A DNA stretch of 64,000 nucleotides, taken from Clostridia bacterium. Its GTDB lineage: Bacteria > Bacillota > Clostridia > Christensenellales > Borkfalkiaceae. The stretch lies in the NCBI GenBank assembly GCA_017468085.1, contig JAFUJR010000034.1, forward strand, positions 124,001 through 188,000. The letters run 5' to 3'. Position 1 is the first letter of the stretch. Each line of letters opens with the position of its first letter. This document shows, piece by piece, positions 1 through 8,459 of this stretch. The translations under genes were made by a program, and so were the position numbers. Under the pieces are notes generated by a model. It did not search any database. It saw only the letters and a list, made by a program, of their open reading frames with translations, and was not told where the DNA came from.

Positions 1-896
1 AAGGTGGCTTGACGTCCCAACTTGGTTCTTATACCGTATTCGTACCCGCTCGTGAAATTCGTTCGGGCTACGTAAAAGAACTCGATAAGTACGTAGGCAA
101 GAAGCTTCGCCTTAAACTTCTCGAAATCAAAACGGAAAGAAGAAAGGAAATCATTGCTTCTCAACGCGTTATTATTGAAGCGGAAAAAGCTGCTAAGGAA
201 GCTGCAAGAGCTGCTAAGGAAGCAGAATTCTTCGCGTCCATCCACGTTGACGACGTGGTGGAAGGTAAAGTTGAAAGAATTACCTCTTTCGGCGCATTCG
301 TTTCCGTAAACGGTTTCGACTGCCTTGCGCACATCTCCGATCTTTCTTGGACGGGGGTAAAATCCGTTAATGACGTTTTGGAAATCGGCAAGAAATATCA
401 ATTCAAAGTATTGAAGATCGATGAGGCTTCTAAAAAAGTTTCTATCGGTTACAAGCAGCTTCAAGCACAGCCTTGGGAACTTGCGGCTGAAAAGTATGCT
501 GAAGGCGACGTTATCCATGGGAAGGTTGTACGTATCGTACCTTTCGGCGCATTCGTAGAAGTTGAAAAGGGCATCGACGGTTTGGTTCATGTTTCTCAAA
601 TTTCGCATGAATTCCTTGAAAATCCTACCACGGCGCTTGCTATCGGTCAGGAAATCGACGCTAAAATTTTGAAACTTGACTGCGCAGAAAAGAAAATGAC
701 GTTGTCGATCAAGGCGCTTGAACCGAAACCCGAAAACCTTGAAAGAAAACCTCGCGCTCCCAAAACTGAGGACGGCGAAGTAAAAGAAAAGGTTAAAAAA
801 CCCAGAGCTCCTAAAGCTGAAGACGAAGTTACCGAATGGAACGAAAGCGGTCTTGGCGGCGTATCTATTGCAGATTTGTTGAATAAGAACTCCTGA
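1..896 (+). CDS. rpsA: S1-domain RNA-binding protein (ribosomal protein S1-like), 5' end cut off
   Basis: The reading frame is open from the window edge, so the N-terminus is missing. About 297 residues are visible. They begin inside an S1/OB fold (GGLTSQLG...FVPAREI), followed by an Ala/Glu/Lys-rich helical linker at about residues 58-75. Two complete S1 domains follow, with the hallmark GxVxxxxxFGAFV strands at about residues 80-150 (SFGAFVSV) and 165-235 (PFGAFVEV, then GLVHVSQIS). The C-terminal tail is charged and carries two KPRAPK repeats. S1-type proteins bind mRNA and assist translation initiation. In many Clostridia the rpsA homologue is fused behind IspH, and whether that holds here cannot be seen. 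A strong terminator follows, so this is the last gene of its transcript. Confidence 0.82.
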   Translation, partial: GGLTSQLGSYTVFVPAREIRSGYVKELDKYVGKKLRLKLLEIKTERRKEIIASQRVIIEAEKAAKEAARAAKEAEFFASIHVDDVVEGKVERITSFGAFVSVNGFDCLAHISDLSWTGVKSVNDVLEIGKKYQFKVLKIDEASKKVSIGYKQLQAQPWELAAEKYAEGDVIHGKVVRIVPFGAFVEVEKGIDGLVHVSQISHEFLENPTTALAIGQEIDAKILKLDCAEKKMTLSIKALEPKPENLERKPRAPKTEDGEVKEKVKKPRAPKAEDEVTEWNESGLGGVSIADLLNKNS

Positions 897-926
897 TTGT
901 TTTAACGATATCCTTTAAATAAAATT

Positions 927-961
927 AAAGTCTGTTTTCTCGATTGAAAGCAGACTTTTTT
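927..961 (+). terminator. Rho-independent terminator after the S1 gene
   Basis: A stem AAAGTCTG/CAGACTTT is extended inward by a TTTTC/GAAAG pairing (one G-U) and is followed directly by a T-run. It lies 30 bp after the S1 stop codon. Confidence 0.88.
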
Positions 962-974
962 GTTTATATATAAT
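944..974 (+). promoter_or_regulatory. Possible htpG promoter overlapping the preceding terminator
   Basis: TTGAAA (944-949) and TATAAT (969-974) are separated by 19 bp, which is wider than ideal. The -35 falls in the 3' arm of the terminator. The -10 is perfect and lies 31 bp before the htpG start. Confidence 0.35.
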
Positions 975-1004
975 TATGCAATAAAAAGTCAAGGAGTAAA
1001 TATT

Positions 1005-2831
1005 ATGGCGAAACAAGGCAAAATTAAAATTTCCAGCAAAAATATGATGCCCATCATTAAAAAATGGTTGTATTCCGATAAAGACATTTTCCTTCGTGAA
1101 ATCATCGCAAACGGTATCGACGCAATCACCAAACATAAAAAATTGGCGGATATGGGCGAAACCGAGAAAATGAACGGAGAATATCGGATAAACGTTTACG
1201 TTGACGAGCAAGCAAAAACGTTGACCGTGGAAGATAACGGTATCGGCATGACCGCAGATGAGGTTGAAAAATACATTACAAATATTGCATTTTCGGGCGC
1301 GTCTGATTTCTTAAAAAAATATGAAAATGCGTCGGGCGATGGAATTATCGGCCATTTCGGATTGGGTTTTTATTCCGCGTATATGGTTTCGGAGAACGTA
1401 GAAATCTATACTAAAAGCTATAGGGACGAGCCTGCAATAAGATGGATTTCGGACGGTGAATCTACCTATGAAATAGAGGAAACGGAAAAAACGGAGCGCG
1501 GCACGAAAATCGTTCTTCATATAGCAGATGGTGAAGAGGAATTTTTAAAAGAATACCGCGTTCGCGAATTGTTGCGCAAATATTGCTCGTTTATGCCGTA
1601 TAACATCTATTTAAATCCGAAATTTGATGAAAATGATAAACCGATAAATAGCGCGCCATTGTATTTAAAAGATCCCAAGGATTGTACGGAAGAAGAATAT
1701 AAGAATTTCTACCGCGATACCTTTATGGATTTCAACGAGCCTCTTTTTTGGATTCATTTAAATATGGATTATCCTTTCCGTTTAAAAGGTATTTTGTATT
1801 TTCCGCAGGTCAAGAAACAACAGGTTCAGCTCGAGAAAGGGCAAGTGAAGCTCTATTGCAATCAAGTGTTTATCGCGGACAATATTAAAGAAGTCATTCC
1901 CGAGTTCTTAATGCTCTTAAACGGGGTAATCGATTGCCCGGACATTCCGTTAAACGTATCGAGAAGTTTCTTACAAAACGATTCGCAAGTGCAAAAAATT
2001 TCTAAGCACATCACCAAAAAAGTAGCAGATAAGCTCACCGCGTTATTTAATAATGACCGTGAACACTATGAAAAATGTTGGAAGGATATTTCCACGTTTA
2101 TCAAATTCGGTTGCTTAAAAGATGAAGAATTTTATAAAAAAGTAGAAAAAATCCTTATTTTTAAGTCAATAAACGGCGATTATCAGTGCTTGGACGCATT
2201 GTTGGGTGAAGAGGTTAGCGACGATGAGGCGAAAAACGGCGTACAGCCTAAAGCGGTTTACTACGTAACCGACGAAATACAGCAAGCGCAATATATTGCG
2301 ATGTTTAAAGACTCGGGGGTGGACGCTGTCGTATGCGATACGTTGATAGACGGACACTTTGTCAGCTACGTAGAATATAAAAATTCTAAGAAACTTCGTT
2401 TTGTACGCATAGACGCGGATATCGACGGCGCTTTGAAGTCTAACTTGGATATTGCCGAGGAGGAAAAAGGACCGCTTATTGAGGCGGTAAAGAAATCTCT
2501 TGTTAATAAAACAATTAACGTTAAGGTGGAACGCTTTAAGAACGGTAAAATCCCCGCTATTGTCAACACGGACGAATTTACGAGAAGAATGTCGGAGATG
2601 AACGAGCTTTACGGCATTGGTGATGGCAATTCTGCGTTAAACGAGACGCTTGTTTTAAATTTGACAAATCCCGTTGTGGCTTCTATCTTGAAACAAAACG
2701 AGGAAAAACAGGGGATTATCGTCAACCAAATCTATTATTTGGCTATGCTTTCCTATAAACAGCTTTCATCTGAGGAATTATCCGATTTTGTAGATAAAAG
2801 CGCAGCAATGCTCTTTGATTACAGCAAGTAA
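1005..2831 (+). CDS. htpG: Molecular chaperone HtpG (Hsp90 family)
   Basis: This 608-residue cytosolic ATP-dependent chaperone has the GHKL ATPase motifs in its N-domain: LREIIANGIDA (motif I), DNGIGM, and GHFGLGFYS, which covers the ATP lid. The middle and C-terminal domains follow at the usual length. The ATG at 1005 is preceded by AAGGAG at 991-996. An in-frame TTG at 960 lies inside the terminator/promoter region and is rejected as the start. The gene is monocistronic, with terminators on both sides. HtpG helps refold or stabilise client proteins under stress. No heat-shock operator (CIRCE) is visible upstream. Confidence 0.95.
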   Translation: MAKQGKIKISSKNMMPIIKKWLYSDKDIFLREIIANGIDAITKHKKLADMGETEKMNGEYRINVYVDEQAKTLTVEDNGIGMTADEVEKYITNIAFSGASDFLKKYENASGDGIIGHFGLGFYSAYMVSENVEIYTKSYRDEPAIRWISDGESTYEIEETEKTERGTKIVLHIADGEEEFLKEYRVRELLRKYCSFMPYNIYLNPKFDENDKPINSAPLYLKDPKDCTEEEYKNFYRDTFMDFNEPLFWIHLNMDYPFRLKGILYFPQVKKQQVQLEKGQVKLYCNQVFIADNIKEVIPEFLMLLNGVIDCPDIPLNVSRSFLQNDSQVQKISKHITKKVADKLTALFNNDREHYEKCWKDISTFIKFGCLKDEEFYKKVEKILIFKSINGDYQCLDALLGEEVSDDEAKNGVQPKAVYYVTDEIQQAQYIAMFKDSGVDAVVCDTLIDGHFVSYVEYKNSKKLRFVRIDADIDGALKSNLDIAEEEKGPLIEAVKKSLVNKTINVKVERFKNGKIPAIVNTDEFTRRMSEMNELYGIGDGNSALNETLVLNLTNPVVASILKQNEEKQGIIVNQIYYLAMLSYKQLSSEELSDFVDKSAAMLFDYSK

Positions 2832-2850
2832 AAAACTCGTTTCATAATGA

Positions 2851-2882
2851 AAAATACCTTTCCAAGAGAAGGGTATTTTTTT
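2851..2882 (+). terminator. Rho-independent terminator after htpG
   Basis: An 11-bp stem (AAAATACCTTT/AAGGGTATTTT, one G-U) with loop CCAAGAG is followed by a T-run. Confidence 0.9.
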
Positions 2883-2886
2883 ATGT

Positions 2887-2914
2887 TCTAATTTAGCTAT
2901 CACGGGCATATAGT
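2887..2914 (+). promoter_or_regulatory. Putative sigma-E (mother-cell) promoter for the spoIIIA operon
   Basis: CATATAGT at 2907-2914 matches the sigma-E -10 consensus (CATACAnT) at all but one position. TCTAATT at 2887-2893 is a 5/7 match to the -35 (KMATATT), with 13-bp spacing. Known biology places spoIIIA under sigma-E. The predicted start of transcription falls at about 2920-2922, essentially on the spoIIIAA ATG, so the mRNA may be leaderless. Confidence 0.45.
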
Positions 2915-2921
2915 ATAACAA

Positions 2922-3776
2922 ATGCTTGATTTTCTTCCACAAAATATTAAAGACGGCTTAAATTGCTTAAATTTGATGGACGTTTACGAGCTTCGCTTGC
3001 GCGTAAATGCACCTATTCGAGTGAATTACAAGGGTGAATATCAATATTTAGGTTTGTTTGGAGTGGTTGGTCAAGCTAAAAATGCGTTAAAATGTACGTC
3101 GCAGGATATCGAGGAATGTGTCTATCGGGCAGGGAAATATTCCGTGTATTCAGTTGAGGAGCAAATAAAACAAGGCTATATTACTGCGGAATGCGGAGAA
3201 CGGATTGGTTTAGCGGGGGAATTTGTCTTTGAGAATGGGAAACCGTTGGCGTTACGCAATTATACTTCGTTATGTATCAGGGTTCCGCACGATGTGAAGG
3301 GTTGTGGATTGCAGATTTACAATAAATGTATGTGTGGCAAAGTACAAAACCTATTACTCATGTCGCCACCTGGCTTGGGAAAAACAACGATTTTGCGGGA
3401 TTTAGGGCGTATTATTAGTGAAAAAACCTTAAAAAACGTATTAATATGTGATGAACGTGGGGAAATTTCATCAGGAGAAATAGGTTCTACTTGTGATGTA
3501 ATGCGATTTGCGGACAAGTCGACGGCGTTTGAGATGGGGGTGCGGGCAATGCGCCCGGAGGTAATTATTACGGACGAGCTATCCGTCAAGGATTGTTTTG
3601 CGATTGCAAGGGTTATCGACGCGGGAATAAACGTACTTGCATCTGCGCATTTTGCGTCCATGCAAACTATCGCTAAAGAATTTAAAGGCATTTTTGATAG
3701 ATACGTCTTACTATCCAATCAAATAATAGGAAAAGTGGTGGGGATATACAATAAGTTGGGCGAGGAAATAGGGTGA
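2922..3776 (+). CDS. spoIIIAA: Stage III sporulation protein AA, ATPase of the feeding tube/channel
   Basis: This 284-residue secretion-ATPase-like P-loop protein energises the SpoIIIA-SpoIIQ channel between mother cell and forespore. The Walker A motif PPGLGKTT is at about residue 148 and the Walker B motif LICDE at about residue 175. These are followed by the MRPEVIITDEL stretch typical of VirB11-like ATPases. The start is unusual: the frame has a stop (TAA) at 2916-2918, so ATG 2922 is the most upstream possible start. It aligns with the family N-terminus, yet there is no Shine-Dalgarno. It heads eight consecutive genes in the canonical AA-AH order. Confidence 0.94.
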   Translation: MLDFLPQNIKDGLNCLNLMDVYELRLRVNAPIRVNYKGEYQYLGLFGVVGQAKNALKCTSQDIEECVYRAGKYSVYSVEEQIKQGYITAECGERIGLAGEFVFENGKPLALRNYTSLCIRVPHDVKGCGLQIYNKCMCGKVQNLLLMSPPGLGKTTILRDLGRIISEKTLKNVLICDERGEISSGEIGSTCDVMRFADKSTAFEMGVRAMRPEVIITDELSVKDCFAIARVIDAGINVLASAHFASMQTIAKEFKGIFDRYVLLSNQIIGKVVGIYNKLGEEIG

Positions 3777-3777
3777 T

Positions 3778-4275
3778 ATGCTGTTAAAATTTATATTTGG
3801 AATAGGAATAGTTGCCTTTACAAGTTTTTGCGGTTATCTTTTGGCTAAAAAATATCGTAAGCGCAAACTTTTTTTGCAACAATTTAAGGAGTTTAACGAA
3901 CGTTTTTTGTCTGAGGTAACGTATTTTCGCCGCCCAATCAAGGCGTTTGTGTCCTCATATGCTTATAAGGGAGAATTCGATAGTTTTTTAAAGATTTTTT
4001 TCGAGCAATTGGAAATAGGACAAGCACAAGTCCGTTCTTTTGATTTTAAGTCCGAGTTTCCTTTTTTGCGCGAAGAGGAAAGATTGACGGTTGAAAATTA
4101 TTTTCTTATGCTTGGAAAAGGGGACAGTAGCTCGCAGAAAGGGTATTTCGCATCGATAAAAGAACGTCTTACCGCACAGTGTTCTGCAGCGGAAATTGAT
4201 TGTAAAAAGTATGGTGATTTATACATAAAACTTGGATTTTTATGCGGTTTATTGATATTGATTTTAATGATATGA
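3778..4275 (+). CDS. spoIIIAB: Stage III sporulation protein AB
   Basis: This 165-residue protein begins 1 nt after the spoIIIAA stop. It has an N-terminal hydrophobic segment (residues 3-21), a helical body with a GKGDSSSQ loop, and a C-terminal hydrophobic helix (LGFLCGLLILILMI). This is the type II secretion GspF-like, two-anchor layout of SpoIIIAB. It is a membrane component of the engulfment-stage channel and is translationally coupled to the genes on either side. Confidence 0.9.
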   Translation: MLLKFIFGIGIVAFTSFCGYLLAKKYRKRKLFLQQFKEFNERFLSEVTYFRRPIKAFVSSYAYKGEFDSFLKIFFEQLEIGQAQVRSFDFKSEFPFLREEERLTVENYFLMLGKGDSSSQKGYFASIKERLTAQCSAAEIDCKKYGDLYIKLGFLCGLLILILMI

Positions 4276-4287
4276 CGGAGGCTTTCG

Positions 4288-4485
4288 TTGGATATTAGCA
4301 TACTGTTCAAAATTGCGGCGATAGGAATCATTATCACCGTGATTTGTCAAATTTTGAAAAAATCGGATCGGGACGATATTGCAACGCTTGTTAGTATCAT
4401 AGGGCTGGTAATCGTCCTTGCCGTCGTTGTGAGTATGGTTGGGGATCTGTTTGCTCAAATCAAGGAAATTTTTGGTTTGTCATAG
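4288..4485 (+). CDS. spoIIIAC: Stage III sporulation protein AC
   Basis: This 65-residue protein has two hydrophobic helices linked by KKSDRDD, the classic SpoIIIAC/AD family pattern. The start is a TTG at 4288 set by the ACGGAGG Shine-Dalgarno at 4275-4281, which overlaps the spoIIIAB stop. The size matches the family (about 68 residues). It is a membrane subunit of the SpoIIIA complex. Confidence 0.92.
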   Translation: MDISILFKIAAIGIIITVICQILKKSDRDDIATLVSIIGLVIVLAVVVSMVGDLFAQIKEIFGLS

Positions 4486-4500
4486 CGTGGATGAGGAAAT

Positions 4501-4896
4501 ATGGAAGAAATATTTAAGATTTTGGGCATAGCGATTGTTACGGCGGTTTCGGCTATTTTATTAAAGAGTTCAAAGCCCGAATTGTCTTTTGCTGTAACGG
4601 TTACAGGCGTTATTATCATTCTGCTATTCGTCGTGGATTGTATGAAGGACGTGTTGACGGTTTTTCAAGTAATCACTGCGGCAACGGGTATAGAAAGTGG
4701 GCTAATAAAGTTGTTGTTAAAAATAATTGGCGTTGGCTACGTAACGGAGTTTGGCGCAGGTATTTTAACGGATTTTGGTAGTGTGGCAATTGCAGATAAG
4801 GTGGTTTTAGGCGGAAAGCTGACCATCGTTGTGCTTTCTTTACCGATATTACAAAGCCTACTGCAGTTAATAGGAAAATTTTTGGAATTGGTATGA
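4501..4896 (+). CDS. spoIIIAD: Stage III sporulation protein AD
   Basis: This 131-residue integral membrane protein has about four hydrophobic segments and is homologous to SpoIIIAC over its first half (ILKSSKPELSFAVTVTG corresponds to LKKSDRDDIATLVSIIG). It includes the family stretch GVGYVTEFGAGILTDFG. Its final codons overlap the start of spoIIIAE by 4 nt (ATGA), which indicates translational coupling. Confidence 0.93.
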   Translation: MEEIFKILGIAIVTAVSAILLKSSKPELSFAVTVTGVIIILLFVVDCMKDVLTVFQVITAATGIESGLIKLLLKIIGVGYVTEFGAGILTDFGSVAIADKVVLGGKLTIVVLSLPILQSLLQLIGKFLELV

Positions 4897-6116
4897 AAAA
4901 ATTTTGTTTAAAACACAAAAAGGGAATATGGATAATCGCTGTTAGCATTATAAGTTTATGCATACTTTTTTCTTTGCTTGTGCATACCAATAAACAAGCT
5001 TTTGCAGAGGAAAATGAGTGGACAAGTTCTCAAACAACGGCAATGGAGGAGATGCAAAACAGTATACTTGAACAGCTTGACGAGTTGGATTTGTCTGCAT
5101 TGCAAGCATACGTTGATAGTTTGGAAGGCTTTATGGACGAAGGTTTAGAAAAACGTCTGCTTTCCTACATCAAAGGGGAGGGATTCGATTATCAAAACTT
5201 CGGACAAGCCTTATTAAAAATTTTTTTCTCGGACGTACAAGCCATTTTGCCTGCTTTTACATGTATTGCCGCCATTTCTCTACTTTCAGGACTCATTTCT
5301 ACTTTAAAAAGTGAAACAAACGCAAAAACGACGTCAGAAATGATACACTTAATTACTTACGTAGGCGCGTTGATACCTGTTTTGGCAATCGTTACGGAAT
5401 GTTTTGCCTCCTCTATGCGTTGCGTTTCGGCAATGCACAAACAAATGACTATTATTTTTCCGCTAATGCTGACCTTACTAACGGCGAGTGGGGGCACGGT
5501 TTCTGCGGCGATTTGCCGACCCGCCGTCGGTTTTTTTGCCACGACCATCGTTTCCCTTATACAAACGGTGATATTTCCGATAACCATACTTATCGTTGCT
5601 TTTTCCATTGTGGGAAATCTGACAAAAGAATTGAAAATCAGTAAGTTTACAGCCTTTTTTAAGAGTATAAACAAATGGATTATTGGGGTTTGCGCATCGG
5701 TATTCGGGATATTTTTCACGGTGCAGGGAATTACTTCCGCAACTTACGACGGAGTGGCGCGGCGTGCTGCCAAATATGCAATCGGTAACGGCGTTCCCAT
5801 CGTGGGCGGCTTTTTGTCGGGTGGGTTTGATTTAGCGATTGCAGGAAGCGTCCTCATCAAAAATGCGCTTGGAAGTATGGGGATTGCTCTACTTTTGTTC
5901 GTATTGTTCGAGCCAATGATACTTTTAATTGCCGTAAATTTGCTGCTGCGGTTAGTAGCGGCAATCACGCAACCATTTGGGGATAGCCGAATTTCTGATT
6001 TTTTGGGTGAAACGGCGGAAAATTTACAATATTGCATGGCAGGGTTATTATTGACGGCATTTTTGTATTTTTTGACGTTGGTGATGATGATATGTTGTAC
6101 GGAGGCGATATTATGA
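4893..6116 (+). CDS. spoIIIAE: Stage III sporulation protein AE
   Basis: This 407-residue protein has an N-terminal signal/anchor (residues 11-33), a short extracytoplasmic helical region (EMQNSILEQLDELDL) and then about seven or eight membrane segments. The conserved SpoIIIAE motifs SATYDGVARRAAKYAIG and VPIVGGFLSGGFDL are present. It is a polytopic core of the SpoIIIA channel complex. It overlaps its neighbours on both sides by 4 nt, and its length matches the family. Confidence 0.94.
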   Translation: MKKFCLKHKKGIWIIAVSIISLCILFSLLVHTNKQAFAEENEWTSSQTTAMEEMQNSILEQLDELDLSALQAYVDSLEGFMDEGLEKRLLSYIKGEGFDYQNFGQALLKIFFSDVQAILPAFTCIAAISLLSGLISTLKSETNAKTTSEMIHLITYVGALIPVLAIVTECFASSMRCVSAMHKQMTIIFPLMLTLLTASGGTVSAAICRPAVGFFATTIVSLIQTVIFPITILIVAFSIVGNLTKELKISKFTAFFKSINKWIIGVCASVFGIFFTVQGITSATYDGVARRAAKYAIGNGVPIVGGFLSGGFDLAIAGSVLIKNALGSMGIALLLFVLFEPMILLIAVNLLLRLVAAITQPFGDSRISDFLGETAENLQYCMAGLLLTAFLYFLTLVMMICCTEAIL

Positions 6117-6607
6117 GCGCGTACGTGTTGAGTGTTATCGGTATTATTTTAATAAGCGCAGTTTTAACGGCAATCTTGCCGTCGGGAAAAACGAATAACG
6201 TCGTAAAAGGGGTTACGCGTTTGGCGTGTGTGCTCGCAATCGTAATGCCTGTGCTCATTTTCTTTCAATCGGGAGAATGGAAGATAGAAGAAACTTTTTT
6301 TCAGGAAGATTTTTCTCAAACTGTCATACAAACGGACGAGACGTTCATACAGTATTACAGTGAAATGCGTGTGCGAGGAGCAGAAATAAAGCTGGAAGAA
6401 GAACTGTTAAAAGAATTCTCGGTAAAAGCAGAAGTAACGTTTTTTTGGGAGACGGAAAAAAGCGAATACGCATCTTATTATGTGGATGAAAAAATAAAAA
6501 TCACCCGTATTCACGTGGTAAACGAAAAAAAGCAGACGGAGGAGGTGGAGAGGGAGATGTGGGTATATCTAACGGAAAATTATTGTAGCGAGGTGTTGAT
6601 TGAGTAG
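6113..6607 (+). CDS. spoIIIAF: Stage III sporulation protein AF
   Basis: This 164-residue protein has two N-terminal membrane helices (residues 4-20 and 33-50) separated by PSGKTNNVVKGVTRL, which is diagnostic of SpoIIIAF. A charged soluble domain follows. The start ATG at 6113 has the Shine-Dalgarno ACGGAGG at 6099-6105 and overlaps the spoIIIAE stop as ATGA. A longer upstream frame from 6032 is not supported. Confidence 0.9.
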   Translation: MSAYVLSVIGIILISAVLTAILPSGKTNNVVKGVTRLACVLAIVMPVLIFFQSGEWKIEETFFQEDFSQTVIQTDETFIQYYSEMRVRGAEIKLEEELLKEFSVKAEVTFFWETEKSEYASYYVDEKIKITRIHVVNEKKQTEEVEREMWVYLTENYCSEVLIE

Positions 6608-6995
6608 TTTATTTAAAAGACAGTCCGGAGAAAAAAAGAAATCGGTGTTTTCTTCGTGGAAAGGTAAAATAAAGGATATTATTTTGCTTGCCGTATTGGC
6701 ATTTGCACTTTTGTTTGCCGCTTGGAAAATATTCCACGGCAACGAATCGAAAGAGGAAACGATAAACGTTCTCGCTACGGAAAACGAGCAAAAAGTTGCC
6801 CGAGTGCTTGAAGAAATCGAAGGGGTTGGCGAGGCTGAGGTTATCGTTTACGAGGACGAAAACGGGGTGAAAAGCGTCGTGGTTGTCTGTGAAGGCGCGC
6901 ATAATATCAGCGTCATCATGGATGTTCGGGAAGCCGTTGCCGCCGCGCTCGGCACACAGGAAAGCGCGGTAAAAATTTATCAAAAAAAGAATTGA
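6600..6995 (+). CDS. spoIIIAG: Stage III sporulation protein AG
   Basis: This 131-residue protein has one membrane helix (residues 27-44), then a ring-building motif domain with EEIEGVGEAEVIVYEDENG, the SpoIIIAG signature. In known systems it forms the large ring in the intermembrane space. It is clearly shorter than the roughly 229 residues of the B. subtilis protein. The start is a TTG overlapping the spoIIIAF end by 8 nt, with AGGTG just upstream. Confidence 0.88.
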   Translation: MSSLFKRQSGEKKKSVFSSWKGKIKDIILLAVLAFALLFAAWKIFHGNESKEETINVLATENEQKVARVLEEIEGVGEAEVIVYEDENGVKSVVVVCEGAHNISVIMDVREAVAAALGTQESAVKIYQKKN

Positions 6996-7005
6996 GGAGA
7001 AAAAT

Positions 7006-7494
7006 ATGTCCAACAAGAAAAAAATTATCATTATGTCATCTTTAGTGCTTTTGCTTGCCGTAACGGCGATCTTTAATTTCGTTTTTGCGACGAAGGTTAC
7101 GCCTACGGCGGCAGAAAACGGGGTTACTACGGCAAATTATTTTACGACCTATCGTGCGGAACGTACGACAACTCGAAACGAAGAACTCGTACAATTGGAT
7201 AGTGTGATCGCTCTTTACGACGAGGGGGATGAAAAGTACGAAGCGGCAACGACGATGAAGATGGAAATCGTATCTGCAATGGAGAAGGAGCTTGTGCTTG
7301 AAAATATGGTAAAATCTCTCGGGTTTTCCGACGCTGTGGTTTCCGTTTCGATGGACTCCGACAATGTAAACGTGTTTATTAATTCTTCAGAATTAAATTA
7401 TGATACGGCGCTCTCTATCTACAATATGTTGAAAAATGAAACGGGGATTGTGGCGGGGAATATCATAATTATGCCCGTTTATGCGGAAAGCTGA
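7006..7494 (+). CDS. spoIIIAH: Stage III sporulation protein AH
   Basis: This 162-residue bitopic protein has an N-terminal transmembrane helix (residues 9-27). A linker containing the helix YFTTYRAERTTTRNEELVQL follows, and then a YscJ/FliF-like ring-building motif domain (VKSLGFSDAVVSV). In known systems SpoIIIAH on the mother-cell side binds SpoIIQ of the forespore. It is shorter than B. subtilis AH (218) in the linker. It is the last gene of the operon, and no clear terminator follows it. Confidence 0.92.
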   Translation: MSNKKKIIIMSSLVLLLAVTAIFNFVFATKVTPTAAENGVTTANYFTTYRAERTTTRNEELVQLDSVIALYDEGDEKYEAATTMKMEIVSAMEKELVLENMVKSLGFSDAVVSVSMDSDNVNVFINSSELNYDTALSIYNMLKNETGIVAGNIIIMPVYAES

Positions 7495-7544
7495 AAAAAA
7501 AGAGAATAAATATTCGTAAAATAGTAGAAATATTCAAAAAAATA

Positions 7545-7553
7545 TGCTATAAT
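7545..7553 (+). promoter_or_regulatory. Extended -10 promoter before the Asp23-family gene
   Basis: TGCTATAAT at 7545-7553 is a perfect extended -10 located 33 bp before the start codon. The -35 position (TAGAAA) is weak, which the TGn extension could compensate for. Confidence 0.55.
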
Positions 7554-7585
7554 GTTGCCGAGGCAATATAAGGAGATTTTTTTGT

Positions 7586-7975
7586 ATGTCTAATATTCGA
7601 TTAACTTCAAATGAAAAAGAAGACGGAAAGGTTGTTTACGGCACGGATATTATCCAAAATATCGTTGAACTTGCAGTGGCTGAAGTCGAGGGTGCGCTTT
7701 CTGTGGAAGAGAAAAAGAGCGGCGTCGTTTTACGCATCGAAAAAGAGGGCGTATATGCGGAGGTTTCTGTTGTTGTCAAGTACGGTTATAACGTGCCTGA
7801 TTTGGCGTACCGCATTCAACAATCCGTAAAGCAAAGCGTTGAAAATATGACTCATTACAGAGTCGTAGAAGTTGACGTGCATATTGCAGACGTTGTATTC
7901 TGTGAGCCTGCTCCCGTTGAAAAAGAGGAGGAGCGCACAGGGGAAACGGCACAAGAAAACCCTGACGAGGAATAA
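7586..7975 (+). CDS. Asp23/Gls24 family envelope stress protein
   Basis: This 129-residue protein covers one Asp23/Gls24 domain: GKVVYGTDIIQNIVELAVAE near the start, then VEGAL and the YGYNVPDLAYRIQQSVK stretch typical of the family. An acidic tail rich in Glu follows. In Firmicutes these proteins are cytosolic or membrane-associated and linked to envelope homeostasis. The usual clostridial position directly upstream of nusB is kept. The Shine-Dalgarno is AAGGAG. The gene has its own promoter and terminator. Confidence 0.88.
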   Translation: MSNIRLTSNEKEDGKVVYGTDIIQNIVELAVAEVEGALSVEEKKSGVVLRIEKEGVYAEVSVVVKYGYNVPDLAYRIQQSVKQSVENMTHYRVVEVDVHIADVVFCEPAPVEKEEERTGETAQENPDEE

Positions 7976-7985
7976 TTTGACGGAT

Positions 7986-8015
7986 ACCCTTCGCGTTTTA
8001 TGCGCGAGGGTTTTC
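7986..8015 (+). terminator. Rho-independent terminator after the Asp23-family gene
   Basis: ACCCT-T-CGCG pairs with CGCG-A-GGGT (one bulge), followed by TTTTCGTCTT. Confidence 0.75.
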
Positions 8016-8051
8016 GTCTTATATAGAAACCAATGATAGACGGAGAGTACT

Positions 8052-8450
8052 ATGAGAAACGCGGCGAGAGAAGCGGCGCTGAATATTATTTTTGCGCAAC
8101 AATTTAATAGCGACTGTATGGATTCCTTACAGAAAAAGATTTTCAAACAATTTGGATTGATGGAAAACGAGGCGGATTTGATGTTCGCCTTAGATTTAGT
8201 TGCAACAGTAAACGAGCATCGTAGCGAGCTAATTAAAGGGATTGAAGAAGCTTGCCATCACTACCGTGAAAACCGAATCAATCCAACGGATAAGAGTATT
8301 TTGTTGATTGCGATGGCGGAAATTAAATATTTTGACGATATTCCGCCCGTAGTATCCGTTTCGGAAGCGGCGGGTTTGGCTCGTAAATATTCAACGGAAA
8401 CAAGCGCGGACTTTGTAAACGGCGTGCTTGCAGGCGTTATCAATAAGTAA
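8052..8450 (+). CDS. nusB: Transcription antitermination factor NusB
   Basis: This 132-residue all-helical NusB begins MRNAAREAALNIIFAQQ and contains the conserved TDKSILLIAMAEI and SEAAGLARKYSTETSADFVNGVL stretches. It binds NusE/boxA RNA in ribosomal RNA antitermination. The length matches the family. It starts a long co-directional block (nusB-folD-ispA-dxs-tlyA-nadK-argR-recN) with gaps of a few bases. Confidence 0.95.
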   Translation: MRNAAREAALNIIFAQQFNSDCMDSLQKKIFKQFGLMENEADLMFALDLVATVNEHRSELIKGIEEACHHYRENRINPTDKSILLIAMAEIKYFDDIPPVVSVSEAAGLARKYSTETSADFVNGVLAGVINK

Positions 8451-8459
8451 GGCGAAAAA

